Part shown: positions 34,609 through 51,770 of the stretch, in pieces | Numbering within the stretch: the first letter of the stretch is position 1 | How the letters are laid out: every line of letters starts with the position of its first letter | Source of the DNA: Pilatotrama ljubarskyi | Taxonomy: Eukaryota > Basidiomycota > Agaricomycetes > Polyporales > Polyporaceae | Reading direction: 5' to 3' | NCBI GenBank assembly: GCA_022385805.1 | Contig: MU277719.1 | Location: 181,862-245,861, forward strand | Length of the DNA stretch: 64,000 nucleotides | Notes under the pieces: model-generated | What the model was told of the DNA's origin: nothing | What the model saw: the letters and a program-made list of their open reading frames with translations, nothing else | The model's database searches: none | Position numbers and translations under genes: made by a program

Positions 34609-36280
34609 TTATACCTGCCCAACGACGCGCGTGCTGGTCCCGCGCTGGTTGACGTACTCGGGCGCGCGCGGCTCGATCTTGCCCTGCTCCTCCGCTGCAT
34701 GAATTGACAACGTATGTCAGTGACGAGAACGGCCAGAAGGGAGAGAGGGAGGGGAGAGGAGACGTACGCGTGGCGTGCCAGAAGTAGATGATGAGCCCGA
34801 GGATGACCACGACGAAGGCCGGGAAGTACAGCCAGTACACGGAGTAGTGCTGCATTCGCGACAGCAGTCAGCTTCGGCCACCACTCCGAAAGAATTAAAG
34901 GGCACGGGCGTAGGTACGCACGTAAAGGAAGAGTCCGAAGAGGAGCCCGTAGAAGTCGCTCGAGAGGAGCGAGAGGTTGTAATACGCGGACGACGCCATA
35001 CGGTACAGGATCGGCGCGACGGTGTAGAGGATGAACATAGCCGCTGTGTACGCGACCAGGAGCCCGACTGTTCAGTCAATCCCGTCAGCATTCATATACC
35101 AAGGTGGAGAGGCGGAGAAGGGACTCACTGGTCACGCCGTTCCAGCTCGCGGTGGTCATGGCCTTGTGCTCGAGCCCGGCAGCCTGGATGCCGTTGATGA
35201 GCACGCCCCACATGCCGAGCTGCCCGATCACCTCGTACAGCGGCGAGCGCCGCACGAAGAACTCTTCCGTCGCGTTCGCTATGGGCTGGCATCAGTGGCT
35301 GCTCTAGCTGCTGAGATGTCGATGATAAGAGACGCACTGAAGCCGTAAAGGGAGGCCCCGACGAGCATGAAGACGTCGCCCTTGGCGCGGTTCAGCGCGG
35401 GGTAGTCTTTGTCCGTGATCTCGTCCGAGGCGACGAGCAGACCTAGCCCGCCTACGCACACCACCACGCCCTGCGTTCGCCATTGTCAGCTATCGCGTCC
35501 AGATGTGCGGGCGCTGCCTAGGGATGAACTTACGAGGAGCTGTGTCCAGTGATACTTGGGCCGCATGTATATCCAGCAGAAGAGGAGGCAGACGGGGATC
35601 GCCCATGCGTCCAGGAGCATGCACGAGAGGAGCGTCGTGTACTGGTAAGCTTTCACGACGAGGAAGTTCCCTTCGACGTCGCATGCCGCTAGGATGATGT
35701 CTGCAGAGGTGTGGGGTCAGGGGGCATGGTTGAAGGTGAGGGAGGTAGTAGGGGGACCTACATTTCCAACCATCCTTGTAAATCATCTTTAACCATCCTA
35801 CGAATCCGTCTACACCAGGAGTGAGCTCTATGCCGCGGGGAACACTTGTGAAGGGCTTACATTGATATATCGTGTATGGCGTATAAATTACGAATAAAGA
35901 GAGGTACCTGATAGACACCGACTGAACATTGCTCTTTTCTCCTGAAGTCGGACAGACACTCACAGGAAGAACGTCTGCGTAGTGGGCAGCGACCAGTTCC
36001 GGTTCATCAGCTCCGTCGTCGTCACGTTCGTGCAGGTGATGCACAGCGAGACGACCTGGCCCGCGAGCAGGGACAGCACGAAGCGCTTGGTCCACAGACT
36101 GAGAAATCGCCGCCAGACGCTCCTGACGAACGCCAGTGGAGACGACCTGTCGAGCGGAGGGCGCGCGGATAGCCTGACTTGCCCGTGGGGTGCGGCAGGG
36201 GTGTCGACTAGGTTGGGTGCGTCGAAGGGGCTGTCGGCGCGGTCTGTCTTGACATCCTCTGGGTATGGGCTCGCCGACAT
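34609..36280 (-). CDS. SLC35F-type transmembrane solute transporter
   Basis: About nine exons. A short disordered N-terminus (MSASPYPEDVKTDRADSPF) precedes some ten hydrophobic helices: FVLSLLAGQVVSLCIT, YLSLFVIYTPYTIYQ, FLVVKAYQYTTLLSCMLLDA, IPVCLLFCWIYM, LLGVVVCVGGLGLLVAS, GDVFMLVGASLYGFS, VIGQLGMWGVLING, VGLLVAYTAAMFILYTVAP, LYRMASSAYYNLSLLSSDFY, LFGLFLYV, YWLYFPAFVVVILGLIIYF. The NVTTTELMNRNWSLPTTQ segment and the SxxEVxxxxxxLxxWG pattern of the second repeat fit the DUF914/SLC35F1-2 branch of the drug/metabolite transporter superfamily. The substrate is unknown. The C-terminus ends in a basic cytosolic tail after WHATR. The start ATG lies 452 bp from the divergent U2AF gene. Confidence 0.85.
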
Positions 36281-36732
36281 GGTGCAAAGTGATCTGTTAG
36301 GTTGTGGTCGTTGTGAGTCGTGCTCGAGAAAAGGACGACTAGGGGTGCCAGGGACAGTGGCGGGGCACTAGCGGAGACCTTTACGAGAGCGCAGAGGAGC
36401 TAGGCTCTAGCAAAAACTCTCAGCGACGGCGAGGAGACAGAACTCAACCCGCAGAGGACGACCCGGAGGACTCGATATTCCGTCTGCAGCTGTAGATAAC
36501 GGGCGATCGAGCAGCCACACTGGTAGGCGCACACACAAATTGTTATCAGTTAACCCCTATCTGGTCAAGTGCTGTGCAACTACTAATTATTCTCGTCTAT
36601 TAGGGGACTTATCCGGTGGTTATCAGCGAATTCCCACGCATGCCGCAGTTGGAGTGGTGGCGGAGAGCGTCCGACAGGTGAGACGAAGGTCGACCACCTC
36701 CACCTCCACACCACATCCCGCTCACTGCAGAA
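36281..36732. promoter_or_regulatory. Divergent promoter region (SLC35F / U2AF)
   Basis: 452 bp between two divergent ATGs. AT-richer around 36530-36600. No consensus TATA box or known operator is evident. Confidence 0.5.
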
Positions 36733-41511
<4,779 letters not shown>

Positions 41512-44500
41512 ATGTGGCCCTTTTCCTCGCACGCGCACCTCGACGTCGCCCGCAGAAAACAGGCCCGCCGCGACGAGGCCATCCGCGTCGCACGCGCTGC
41601 CGTCCCGCCCGAGCTCGCCGGCGGCCCAGAGGCGGAGCCGTACCTGCGCGCAACAGGTAAGCTGTCCATCCCAGAAGCCGCGATCGTCGTCCGCTCACCC
41701 GTCTTCTTCGTTCTTCTTCGTCCTTCGGCCCCCACAGCGCGCGAAATCGTCCAGCGCATCGCAAAGGGCGAATGGACTGCCGCAGACGTCCTCGACGCCT
41801 ACATCGCTCGCGCTGCCCTCGCACAGGACGTCACAAACTGTTTAACCGAAGGTCAGCTCTCCGCTCCGCGTTTCGCTGCAGCCCCCGTCACGTTTTCCGG
41901 CGCAGCAGCAGCAGCCGCGCGGTTGCGTCCACATCGAGAGTTGAGATCGTCGCTCACTCCGTCCGCTTCTAGTCTTCTTCGCAGAGGCCCGTGCCCGCGC
42001 CAAGGCGCTGGATGACGAGTTCGCCCGCACGGGCAAAATCTGCGGCCCGCTCCATGGCGTGCCTGTCAGCTTCAAAGACACTTGTGAGTCTCCCTCCTCC
42101 CGGCGTCTGCCTCGCAACGCACCAATCTCACCGCGCTCGCACGCGCGCTCTCTCGCCCAGTCGACGTCAAGGGCTACGATTCGACCATCGGCTTCTCCTC
42201 CCATGCGGACAAGCCCTGTCCGGAAGACGCCCTGGTAAGCATTTGGCTCTATCGACGTCCCAGCTGCGGCCATGGCGGACAGCCCTCCTCCCTCGTTGTC
42301 CGTCTCGGCTATCGGTGCAGTGCGGAATTGCGTCAGGCCGAAGCCGCACTAGCGCCTGCACCGACTTCGGACACTTTAGCGAGGTCATACATACAGAGTT
42401 CACGATTACGCTTCCTGGGAAGCCGCTGCATCTGCTGCAGCGCACTAGGCCCGCCCCATGCGTGCTTCTCGACTATGACCATAACGGATGATGCATTGAT
42501 GACTGACCGCCTTCTTGCGTGCCTAGGTGGTCGCGCTCGTGCGGGAAGCGGGCGGGATCCCGATCTGCAAGACGAACCTCTCGCAGCTCATCTTTTTCTT
42601 CGAGTGCGCGAACCCGATCTGGGGCCGCACGCTGAACCCGTACAGCAAGTCATACTCGTCTGGCGGAACGAGCGGCGGCGAGGCCGCGCTCCTCGCCATG
42701 GACGGCGCGGTGCTCGGCTGGGGCACCGATATTGGCGGCTCGCTCAGGTGAGAGAACGCGCGCACGTCGAGAATTCCTGTCGCTCCCGCACTAGCGCTGG
42801 TGGCAAGTGCTAGTGTGGATGCGTCCCGGGTGTTCTGGCGTGTACCTGGTGGCTCGGGATGAGGTCGGCTGACAGTTGTTATCTGTGCATAAACGACATG
42901 ACAGGATACCCGCGTCGTTCTGCGGCATCTATTCGTTGAAGCCCGGCTGGAGTAGGATTAGCATGACCGGCGTGCAAGGTGCGCATGTGTCCTCCTGTTG
43001 CTCTGTGCCCCCGTATATGCTCGAGCGATCAGGATGCTGACGGTGAATGCGTATGCATACAGGGACATGGCCAGGATTCGAGGGCATCCATACCGTGGCT
43101 GGTCCGATGGGACGGTGAGCATCCCGCTAGGTCCCCGTGCTGTCAGATTTGCGCAGACGTTGACGATACCCTTCTTCACCTCTGCCTGTCCGTCCCTCCG
43201 CCGCCCCTTCACCACACGTTCCCACCCGTACGCGACGCAGGTCCGTGGACGACATCGAGCTCGGCGCGCGCCTTGTTTTTGGGAAGCAGGGAGGCGAGTT
43301 CGACCCCGCACCGCTGGCGTACCGCGACGTCGACGAATCGCCGAAGAAGCTGCGCTTCGGGTTTTACGTGTCCGGTGAGTCCGCGGTCTTCCTCCCCGTC
43401 TGCCACTGCCCTGCAAGCTATTCTCGTCTTTTGCTTTTGGGTTCTGGGGTCCCGAGACTTCGCGCTCGGGCTCGACGTTCAAGCTTTGACGCTCGCGTCA
43501 TGTCTCCGGGCTGTTGCTCTGCTACTGGGCGTTCGGCGCGCCTGGAGGCTCGCGGGATCTCACCCCTGGCGGCTCGAGCGATCTGCTGTCCGCTTGGCTC
43601 ACGTCGGAGAAGAAGAAGGCTGTCGCTGACGCTCGTCTTTCTCATTGTCAGACAACTTTGTGAAGCCGTCGCCGGCGTGCCAGAGGGCGGTGCGCGAGAC
43701 GGTCGAGGCTCTGCGCAGGGCGGGCCACGAATGCGTAGAATTTGAGGTGCCGCAGGGTGCGTCTTTTAGCCCTCTACTGCCGCATTGCACGCGCTTGCCC
43801 TTACGGTTACCCCCGTGTGTCTACTGGCTGTCGTACCGGCGTCGCTGATCCTCGCCCGACTTTGTTGCTACTTTGTCCTATCGTAGCTCGGCGCGCGATG
43901 GAGATTTTCATTGGGATTACTGCCGCCGACAAGTACAAGACGCTCTCCGCGGACCTCGGCGACGACCCGCTAGTGAGTTTCACTTCGACCGCCGTCCACT
44001 TCGCTCCGATTCGCTGCTTATTTCCTCGGAGCGGTGAACGATGGGTGCTGATTGTGTACATTCGGGGATTGCGTAGGATCCTGGGGTGGTGCCTGTGGTG
44101 ATTGGCCCGCGGCTACCAGGTGCGGCTACTTCCCCGCGCCGCGGTTGTTCTGGTTTCTCCGAGACCCCTAGCTGATGTCGTGTCTTGCTGTCCCTCCGGT
44201 CCGCCTTGGCCTCATGCGCACCTGCAACCCTCATGGATACAGGCTGGCTGCGGAATTCGTTCGCGTGGGTGGTGGGGAAGCTGTACAAGGACGAGGCGAT
44301 GCCAGGCACGATCCGCGCGGCGTGCGGCAAGTCCGTCGAGGAGTACCACAAGTGGGTCCGGCAACGCGACGAATACGCGCGCATGTTCTACCGCGAGGTG
44401 AGTCTCGCCGTCAGCGCCTGCGTCGTTCACCGTGCCCCTTCATTTCGCGCGAGTTCCTGTATTCTGAGTTGTGCTCACCCCGTCGTCCGTCATGTCGCTT

Positions 44501-45183
44501 TTTCTCTCGCTCGTGCTACTCGCCGCCTCGATAACCGCCCATGTCTGCGATGGCCGAATTCAATCGGACAAGGTCTGGGATAAACACGGCTTCGACGGGA
44601 TCATCGCCCCGGCGCTCGCCATGCCTGGTCTCCCGCACGGGTACGTCTTTCCTTCCCTAGCTATTCTCCAGGCCACGCTAAGAGTATCTTGCCCCTCCTC
44701 TGCACCCGCTGCCGCCGCCCCCGGCGCTCTTACTCCGCACTCGCTCCCACTTCTCGAACTCCCGCATCCTCCCGCATCTTCGCGCATCTCCCCGCGTTCC
44801 CACATTATTCCCACAGATCCGTGCAGTACCTCGCGGGCCTCGCGTGCGTCGACCTGCTGTACAACGTCGTCGAGTCGCCCGTGGGGACCGTGCCCGTGAC
44901 GCGCGTGCGGCCGTCGACGGACGTGCCGACGGCGGAATGGACGGACCAGCGCGTCGGGCGCGGGCACGGCTCGCCGTTCGTCGAGCGGCTGCTGTACGGC
45001 AAGGGCGGGGGCGACAGGAGCGGGTTCTACGACGCGGAGAAGATGGCGGGGCTGCCGGTGGGCGTGCAGATCGTCGGGAGGCGGTGGGAGGACGAGAAGG
45101 TGATAAGGATGATGCGCGTCGTGGACGAGGCCCTCGGGCCGAGGGACTTTGGGCCGGGGAGCTGGAAGGTGCAGGGAAAGTGA
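41512..45183 (+). CDS. Amidase signature-family hydrolase (FAAH/acetamidase-like)
   Basis: About a dozen short exons give a protein close to 570 residues. The Ser-cisSer-Lys triad signature is complete: GPLHGVPVSFKD (catalytic Lys), SYSSGGTSGGEAAL (cis-Ser loop) and GTDIGGSLRIPASFCG (nucleophile Ser). C-terminal conserved blocks are FDGIIAPALAMPGLPHG, YNVVESPVGTVPVTRV and GLPVGVQIVGRRWEDEKV. Fungal enzymes of this group hydrolyse amides such as acetamide or fatty-acid amides; the specificity cannot be read. A long helical N-terminus (ARRKQARRDEAIRVARAAVP) is typical of FAAH-like members. No transit or membrane segment is clear. Splice phases were checked through the signature exons. The stop is TGA directly after KVQGK. 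Confidence 0.93.
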
Positions 45184-47820
45184 GGAAGGGCGAAAGGAGG
45201 TGCGCACCGCTGTGCGTGTGTGCTTTAGTGGAGAACGTGAACTCGAGGAGGATTTGACCGAGTTGCGGTGACGAAACAGCCTACTCCTCCTGCGCTGTGT
45301 ACGGGGTGGGATGCTTATGGTAAATGAACGCGTATAATGCGATCCGGCCTAGTAGTGGTAGTGTACGTACGAGACTCACGATTGCGAGAATGTGTACTGA
45401 ACGATCCGGAACGCTTTCTTTGTGCATTTATCATTTACGAACCCGGACTCGGTGGTTGAGTCGTACAGCCATTTGGGAGAGCACCGAAGAGAGTTCGGGA
45501 CACTGAGCGTGAGCCCGGTACAGGAGGTTTGTATCAGCGGCGGTGGCCTGCCCGCCTGTAGGTCCGTGCGCATCTCAATCCCATAAAAAGGTTTCCGGTT
45601 GGAGAACGCACGTCAAAGTGCTCAACCGGTGATCAGAGTGGTCCGCGTATCCTGCCGGCATGATGGATGCGTTTGAAGGGGGCACCACCACCTGTCGAAG
45701 GAATGTGACACCCGACCGGGGGGCCTGCAGTGACACGTCGTCTGAGAGACTCCGGGACTCGCCCGTGTGTGAGCGCTCCCAGTGGTCACTTTGAGTTCAC
45801 TACTCGAAGGGGGCACTGGGAAGGGACTCCACGTCGAACGTTGGACGGTTGGATGATCAAATATTCTCGTCATGATCAGGATTGGCGGCCCGGCGTCGAG
45901 TAGGATTTGGATCTGGCGATCGCTCACTCCAAATATGGTCTTTGGGCTTCCTTTCTCGTGGAAGTGGAGCATCATCGAGCGTGTCAGAACAAAGGGGAAA
46001 CTCGGCCAACGCGGTAGGCACACAAGACTTCTCAGATAGGGTATCGGATGCACTTTCTCATCGTTCGACAGTAAGTATAAGTCCTCGTACGTGCTTAGCA
46101 AGCCCCATAGTAGTACGTAGCCTTGGACGGCCCGCAGGACGGGGCCAGCGAGCGTCTTACCCGGATTGACCTTGCATGTCAGGGAGATTGTTACAAATTA
46201 TAGTCCGAGAAACCGTGACCACTGCGTCGCGATTGAATCGTTGAGGTGGGCATCGGCGTAGTTGATCTGTCCAGAAAACGTCCAGGGTCCTCGAGGAATC
46301 TATGATTGAGTCATCTCTTGAGCTTGACCTTCTGGCGTGATCGGGACGGACGTATATAACCCACAGTACCTTGTACACATACATCGCCTCACGGCAGGGC
46401 CTCTCGACGCTCCTGCAGCTGTGTCCGGGTCTCCTAGCCGCTTCGCCCGAGTGCTCTCGCCTGCACCGCCTGCCGCAGAGAGTGGTCCTGCGCTCTTCTA
46501 GCATGAGTCCCGCTTCCTGTCAAAGTACATGGTCGAGAGACCGTTCGAAGCTAGTTCATAAGTTACTCGTCGCCAAGCGGGACCCACAAGTATCACTGCC
46601 ACCAGTACCAAGTCTCTGAGCCCCAAGCCTCACAAGAAAGAAGAATGACACGAGCAAGATCGGCTTGCAACTTGAATATGGCATCGTCGAGCAGTCATCC
46701 CTCCCATATGGCCGAGCAAACGCCAGGCAGATACGACCATTCGCGCTATCGGCACGCGGGCGTATCCTCTGCACAACCTCGTCATTGTGACCACCATTGC
46801 GGGAGCATGCGGCACAATCTCCCTGTTTCCAAGCTCTGCAATGTCTGACTTGCTGGGACGGCGGCGCCGTGTCTGACGGCTAGTATGCTCTCGGTGCTTG
46901 GGACTACCATCTTGAGCTCCGCAATCTTCGTCGTTGTGTGCCCAGCCCTTTTCTCGTGTAGATCTGGCGTGCTAACGATACCTCTGCCGCATTAGTCGAC
47001 GAAACAGAAGCAGCAGTCGAAGACGCCTGCGAACGCCCATGGCGCTTCGGAAGACCGGTCGCCAGAAGAAGGCCAACCAGGAAGGCGGCGAGGAAGATGA
47101 CGCAAAGAACGTACCTGTAGGGCCACCTGGAAGCCGTCCCTCTCGAGAAGGCCCGTGATCTTATCGCGAAGAGGATCTGGAGGTGCGGTCGAGGTGCCGA
47201 CGCTGGATCTAGGGTGCTATAATCTGTAGATCTAGGAGTAGCGCTTTCACAAGGTTGCTAGGCGTTTTGTATCTACTGTTGGGACTTTAAATTCATGAAC
47301 GCACCTACCTGTAAGTTCGTGACGCGCTTTGAACTACAGTACGGCTTGTTACGCTTGCAAGTTCGTCCAGCCTCTCGAATGTGTGCTTCGGACCTACGAA
47401 CCGATGTGTAACCACAAAGGATGAAGCCTGGGCATGCGAGGCCTTTGGTGCATTCAGGGCAGAGGTTGGTCCATGAACTCGACATCAGGAGAATAGACGG
47501 CCACAGCCAATCAAAGGAGACGATAGCACAATCCTACCATCGTATCAAGCAGCGTGCTCGATCCCGGTCCCTGCGGACTGAACGAGGTATGGCTTCAAAA
47601 TCCATTGTAAAACAACCCATGCGACAGTGTAACGCAAGAGCTCAGTCCTCGAGAGCATATCGGGAACCCACAAAGCTCGATATGAGATGCATCGGGTGCT
47701 CCTGCACATCGGAATGCCGTGGCCCACTGTTCGTGATGATTGAGGCGGAATAGAGGTCAAGGTGCGAGCCCGTCGTGCCTAATGTTTTGAAGTGCGATGG
47801 TGGGCCGCATGCGCACTGTC
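45184..47820. other. Gene-poor region with possible fragments
   Basis: 2.6 kb with no confident gene. On the reverse strand around 45750-46110 an open frame of up to ~160 residues (LLSTYEDLYLLSNDEKVHPI, then FGVSDRQIQILLDAGPP) looks protein-like but matches no family I know, and no start or splice pattern supports a whole gene. A TATATAA lies at 46353-46359 with no recognised gene downstream. The forward strand around 46700-46860 has a hydrophobic stretch (LHNLVIVTTIAGACGTISLF) that may be a remnant of a membrane protein. Confidence 0.4.
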
Positions 47821-48335
47821 CTAGGCAGTCGTCTTTCCGGCCTTGCGGTCAGCTCTCAGCTGAGCTTGCTATTCACGTCCGTCAGCACAATCCCGGCGCA
47901 GCGGCTCGCTCCTACTGAGAAGTGACTTACCCAAGCCTTCTTGCAGTCTCTGTATGCCTGGAAGTAGTCGAGGCACTTGTCACGGTCGTAGTCGTTGTGG
48001 TTCATGCAGTCCATGGACGCCTTGGACGCATCGGAGCACGGGCTGGAAGCAGCGTTCGACCGGCCTAGAGTGAATACTCCTGTTGCCCTAGACCTCGCCT
48101 AGAAGCGCAAGACGTACTCGACGAACTTGGAGACTTGCTTATCCTGCAAGATCATCAAGAGGGTCGCAACGACAAAACACGATTCCCGTGTCAGAGTTCC
48201 TTGCACGAAAGCACCGTAGGCCAGACGCACCTTGAAGTGGTTGATGTACGGCTGCGGGACGACGTTCGCCTGAGGGTCGGGCAGCGGGGGGATCTTGGAC
48301 TTGTCGATGCCAGCGTCGGTCGTCCGGGTGGACAT
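47821..48335 (-). CDS. COX23: Cox23, twin CX9C mitochondrial intermembrane-space protein
   Basis: Four exons give 96 residues. The first exon is 48335-48231. The core is a CHCH (coiled-coil-helix) fold with two CX9C motifs: [11 protein letters not shown] (Cys 46, 56) and [11 protein letters not shown] (Cys 67, 77), joined by [10 protein letters not shown]. This matches fungal Cox23 (NDYDRDKC ... [11 protein letters not shown]), which is imported by the Mia40 relay and helps assemble cytochrome c oxidase. The second intron ends at TTCCAG, which gives KFVDPCSDAS; the nearer acceptor would change the frame and lose the first Cys motif. The last exon ends [11 protein letters not shown]. It is divergent from Fis1, another mitochondrial protein, with 282 bp between starts. 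Confidence 0.92.
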
Positions 48336-48617
48336 ATCCACTGCAGCTGCACTACGCCGAAGCGCAGATGGTAGACTGTACCAGTGGGTTGGGTGAGTCG
48401 GACGTGGTGAGGACAGGGAGAATACCGGGCGTCTCGGAGTCGGCGATCGCACCGACGTCAGGGCGCTTGCGGCTGCTGTGCGGCTATGGGCGCTTCTCGG
48501 CACCTGCGCGTCCCTCCCGATCTTGCCGTTTCTCGTCTTGCACTCATCCTCTCTCTTTCGGTCTCACTCCACCATCTACCTGTTCACGTCTCCGTGTACA
48601 CGAATCAACTTACGGAA
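48336..48617. promoter_or_regulatory. Shared divergent promoter of COX23 and FIS1
   Basis: Only 282 bp separate the start codons of two mitochondrial genes on opposite strands, so transcriptional control elements are probably shared. The right end is C/T-rich. No named motif is evident. Confidence 0.7.
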
Positions 48618-49425
48618 ATGCCGACAGAGCTTCCATATGCCGCGGACGCAGAGGAGTCGCTCTCTTACGACGAGCTCGAGGTACGTTTCCTCACCCTCGG
48701 TGCACGGCGAGAAGCACATGCTTGCAGGCAAACCCTGATCCCCACCTCTTATGTTTCTCATGGCAGGTCCTGAGGCTACAGTACCAGAAGGAGCTCGCAC
48801 AGTCGCACGTAACCGTACAGACGAAGTTTAACTATGCGTGGGGGCTTGTGAAGAGCCCTCAGCGAGAGCATCAAGTGGAGGGTGTACGCCTGCTTCAAGG
48901 TGCGTCTTGGGATTACCTGAAGTGTATTCGCTGAGGGGCATGCTGAGTATGGTAACCGGCAGAGATATACCGCGCGGAGCCGGGACGCCGTCGAGAGTGC
49001 CTATACTACCTTGCGCTTGGGCACTACAAGATGGGTAATTACGAGGAGGCTAGGAGGTTCAACGGTGCGCCTCACGAACCTGCATCACTGTAACGGCTCT
49101 CTGACGGCCCTATTCGCCCAACTCTAAACCCCATCCCTCCGATCCCTGCAATTCGGCTCTGTAGCATTACTACTCGACAAGGAGCCCTCAAACCTACAAG
49201 CACAGAGCCTCGCCACACTCATTGACAAACGCGTCACGCAAGGTACGTCCTCTCCTGTTCTCCCATGCCAGTGTCTCTGCATTCCTCGCTCGTCCCGCAT
49301 GCCATCGCTCACTTACCGCTGCCACACCTACAGAAGGATACATCGGCATGGCGATCGTCGGCGGCGTCGCAGCCCTCAGTACGCTCGCCCTCGCGGCCAT
49401 CATACGGCGAGCCTCCCGCAAATAG
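48618..49425 (+). CDS. FIS1: Mitochondrial fission protein Fis1
   Basis: Five exons give 155 residues. It has the Fis1 TPR-like helical bundle: [74 protein letters not shown] and [20 protein letters not shown] single C-terminal tail anchor ([20 protein letters not shown]) followed by the basic IIRRASRK puts it in the mitochondrial and peroxisomal outer membrane, where it recruits the dynamin-type fission machinery. Length and domain order agree with fungal Fis1. All four introns are short GT-AG, and the final exon starts after CCTACAG. The start ATG is the first in the leader after a C/T-rich tract. Confidence 0.95.
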
Positions 49426-50309
49426 TCTGTTTGCGCTGCGACCGCCTCTAACGCTCGCTCCTCCCTCGCTCCATCACCATATCGCGCTTTGTCCCTCACC
49501 CGCGTCGCGTCGTACCGACCGCCCCACCGACTTGACGCACACACGAACTCTCGATGCGCGAACGCTACGCTTCAGATCCAAATAACGGACGATGCGCCCG
49601 CCACCGGCCCTCCTGTCTCTTTGATGTCCATGCCAACCCGCTGTCGATGTCGCTACCATTATCGCATAATGTCTTAACGCTGAGGGGGGATCGGCCGGAG
49701 AACCAGCTGTGACGTCCCTACGTGACGCTCATCTCTGCCAGATTCCGAGTCTATGGCCGTGGACCGCGTCGTGCCTGATCAAGGCTATGGTCCTAGCAGA
49801 ACGCTGTGTATCGGCTTCAGCAGTGCATAATATCTCCGGCTGTCGTGTTCGAGGCGATACGTCGTCTTGTGGCCATGACTTTAGATCCCAAGGCTCGTAC
49901 GTGAGCGGCAGGTATACCAGATTCGATACACAGCGGGTGCTGGTACAGTACAACAATGGGGATTGCAACTATAAGCAGTGAGCAGACACTTTCTCCAGAG
50001 TCGGACCGTCCATGGTGAGTCGATATCGTAAGTCCCTAGGGAACCACAAAGGGTAAGCAGCAGCGGTATTCTATGCGTAGGGGTGTTTTCCGGGAAACGT
50101 GGGGCGAGATTCGATGGTATTCTCGGAGGGTGTTAGAGAGAGGTACGGTGTACAGCGCGGATGGAAGGAATTTGGAAAGGATACAGAGAGAGGGAGCAAT
50201 AACCTACAGTTGAAGCGACTCGACTGAGCAAAGCAGGACGACGCGGGACGTGCATACGATGGAGCAATAGGTGAACAGACGGCGTGGCGCGGCGCCAGCC
50301 GGCAGTGTG
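49426..50309. other. Convergent intergenic region
   Basis: 884 bp between the Fis1 stop and the stop of the reverse-strand M50B-like gene. No gene is recognised. Confidence 0.5.
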
Positions 50310-51770
50310 TCATGTCGGTAGGAATTGTGCTGCCCACAGTCAGTCAGCACGCCAAATCGGAGAGGCGGGGTAAGAACAGAAGCGCCACAACGCACCTGCT
50401 TCGGCGTACATCTCGTCGGGCGTGCGTTTGAACGCGGCGATGCCGAGGAGCACGAACCCCGTCAGGACTGCGATCTCGAAGATGATCCACAGCGTCGCCC
50501 ACACTAGACGTCAGTGATGAGTCAATACGAATATGCGCACGCAAGGGCGGTTTGGGACTGACCATGTGCGGGGATGCGGGGATAGAGCAGGGACCACTGC
50601 GTCGCGTCCGAGTCGTTCGCTTTACGGAAGTACTTGTCGTCTGCGATGTCCCCTGGCGCGCGAACGTCAGCTTGTCTTCCCTTTCTTACCTCATTCCGCT
50701 GGCCGCGAACTTACAAACGACGTAGAGCGCGCTGCAAGAGAGCGTGATTGAGTGCTGGCGCAGACAGGCACACCTGAGAGAGAACCTACTTCATGACGCC
50801 AACGAATAAGCAGTACCACCGTAATGCTTGTCTACCCTTGCAGCGTGTGTCAGCGTGCGCGCCTCCCTCGGAGTCAAGTCGAGAATACGAACGCATGGTC
50901 AACGAACCAGAACCCGATGAGGAGCCCTTCGTATAATACAGTCAGAAGGATGGTCCTGCGTCGCGGTGCACGTAGCGCGGGAAAGCGGTGTCGAGCCGTT
51001 ATAGTCGGAATCCAATTGCGGACAAACACGAGGCGCGAAGTTCACACACCGGCGCAAGGCAGCAGTAGAGAGCGGAAGGATCCTGGCATAAGCTGGCGAC
51101 AGGAGAGAGACGAAGAGAGTGGGACGTACAGTTTATTGCGGACGAGGGCGAGGGGTGCTATTAGCCCGACGCCGAGTACGAAGCTCATGATTTTGGAGAC
51201 GAGGGTATCGAAGCCGGCCATGATGAAGAGGCCGCCGAAGATGGTAGAGCCGATGTAGCCTGCGGCGAGTATTGTTGGTGGGTGTCCGCCGGAGACGATG
51301 GTGGCTCCGCCCATGTCTGGGTCAATGCAGACTTTCATGACGGAGCCGCCTGTGAGGATGGCCTGTGGATGGTCTAGGATTGTGGCTTTAGTGCATGGAG
51401 AGCTGGACGCACTAATGATATGTGACAGAGCTCATGCCATCCGATGGTGAAGAGCTTGAGGGGATTGATGACGACTCTTGCGCCGGGGATGTTCCAGAAG
51501 GCGAAGATGACGACGGCATAGACGACGATCTGCGGGGCGAGGGCGGGTGAGAGGAAGGCGGGCGACAGAAGAGGAATTGTGGCTGCTCACGACGTAGAGC
51601 ACTGGAACCTGCATGCATCGGGGGATAAGCGAGCGCTGTGTGAGCAAGCGAGGAGGATGAATGGAAGCTGGACGTGCCTGGTCGTGTGTGGGTGCGACGG
51701 GGCTCATGTGGGAATGTTGTGCGGGAGGAGCGACGGGGGGGCGGGGGAGGTAGGGAGGGAGGTTGGACAT
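50310..51770 (-). CDS. M50B-like membrane metalloprotease family protein
   Basis: About ten exons. After a short Pro-rich N-terminus there are membrane helices (VPLYV/IVVYAVVIFAFWNI). A zinc-binding HExxH appears as GWHELCH, followed by the family block LDPDMGG-type CIDPDMGGATIVSGG and PTILAAGYIGSTIFGGLFIM. More helices follow: IMSFVLGVGLIAPLALV, TILLTVLYEGLLIGFWFVDH, LRWYCLFVGVMN and VWATLWIIFEIAVLTGFVLLG. This fits the fungal M50B-like family, whose founding member is a plant/fungal site-2-protease relative; the activity is unproven. The N-terminal part needs a GC-AG intron after THDQ. Two exons are tiny: 18 nt at 51593-51610 and 17 nt at 50715-50731. The tail ends EAAQFLPT. Confidence 0.82.
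50715..50731 (-). other. 17-nt microexon of the M50B-like gene
   Basis: This exon codes for the end of Asn, Ala-Leu-Tyr-Val-Val and the start of Trp, between TTGCAG and GTAAGT splice sites on the reverse strand. Skipping it would break the frame. Confidence 0.75.

Noticed and set aside
45622..46101. Reverse-strand frame of about 160 codons as a gene
   Set aside because: No supported start, splice sites or family; recorded only as a possible fragment.
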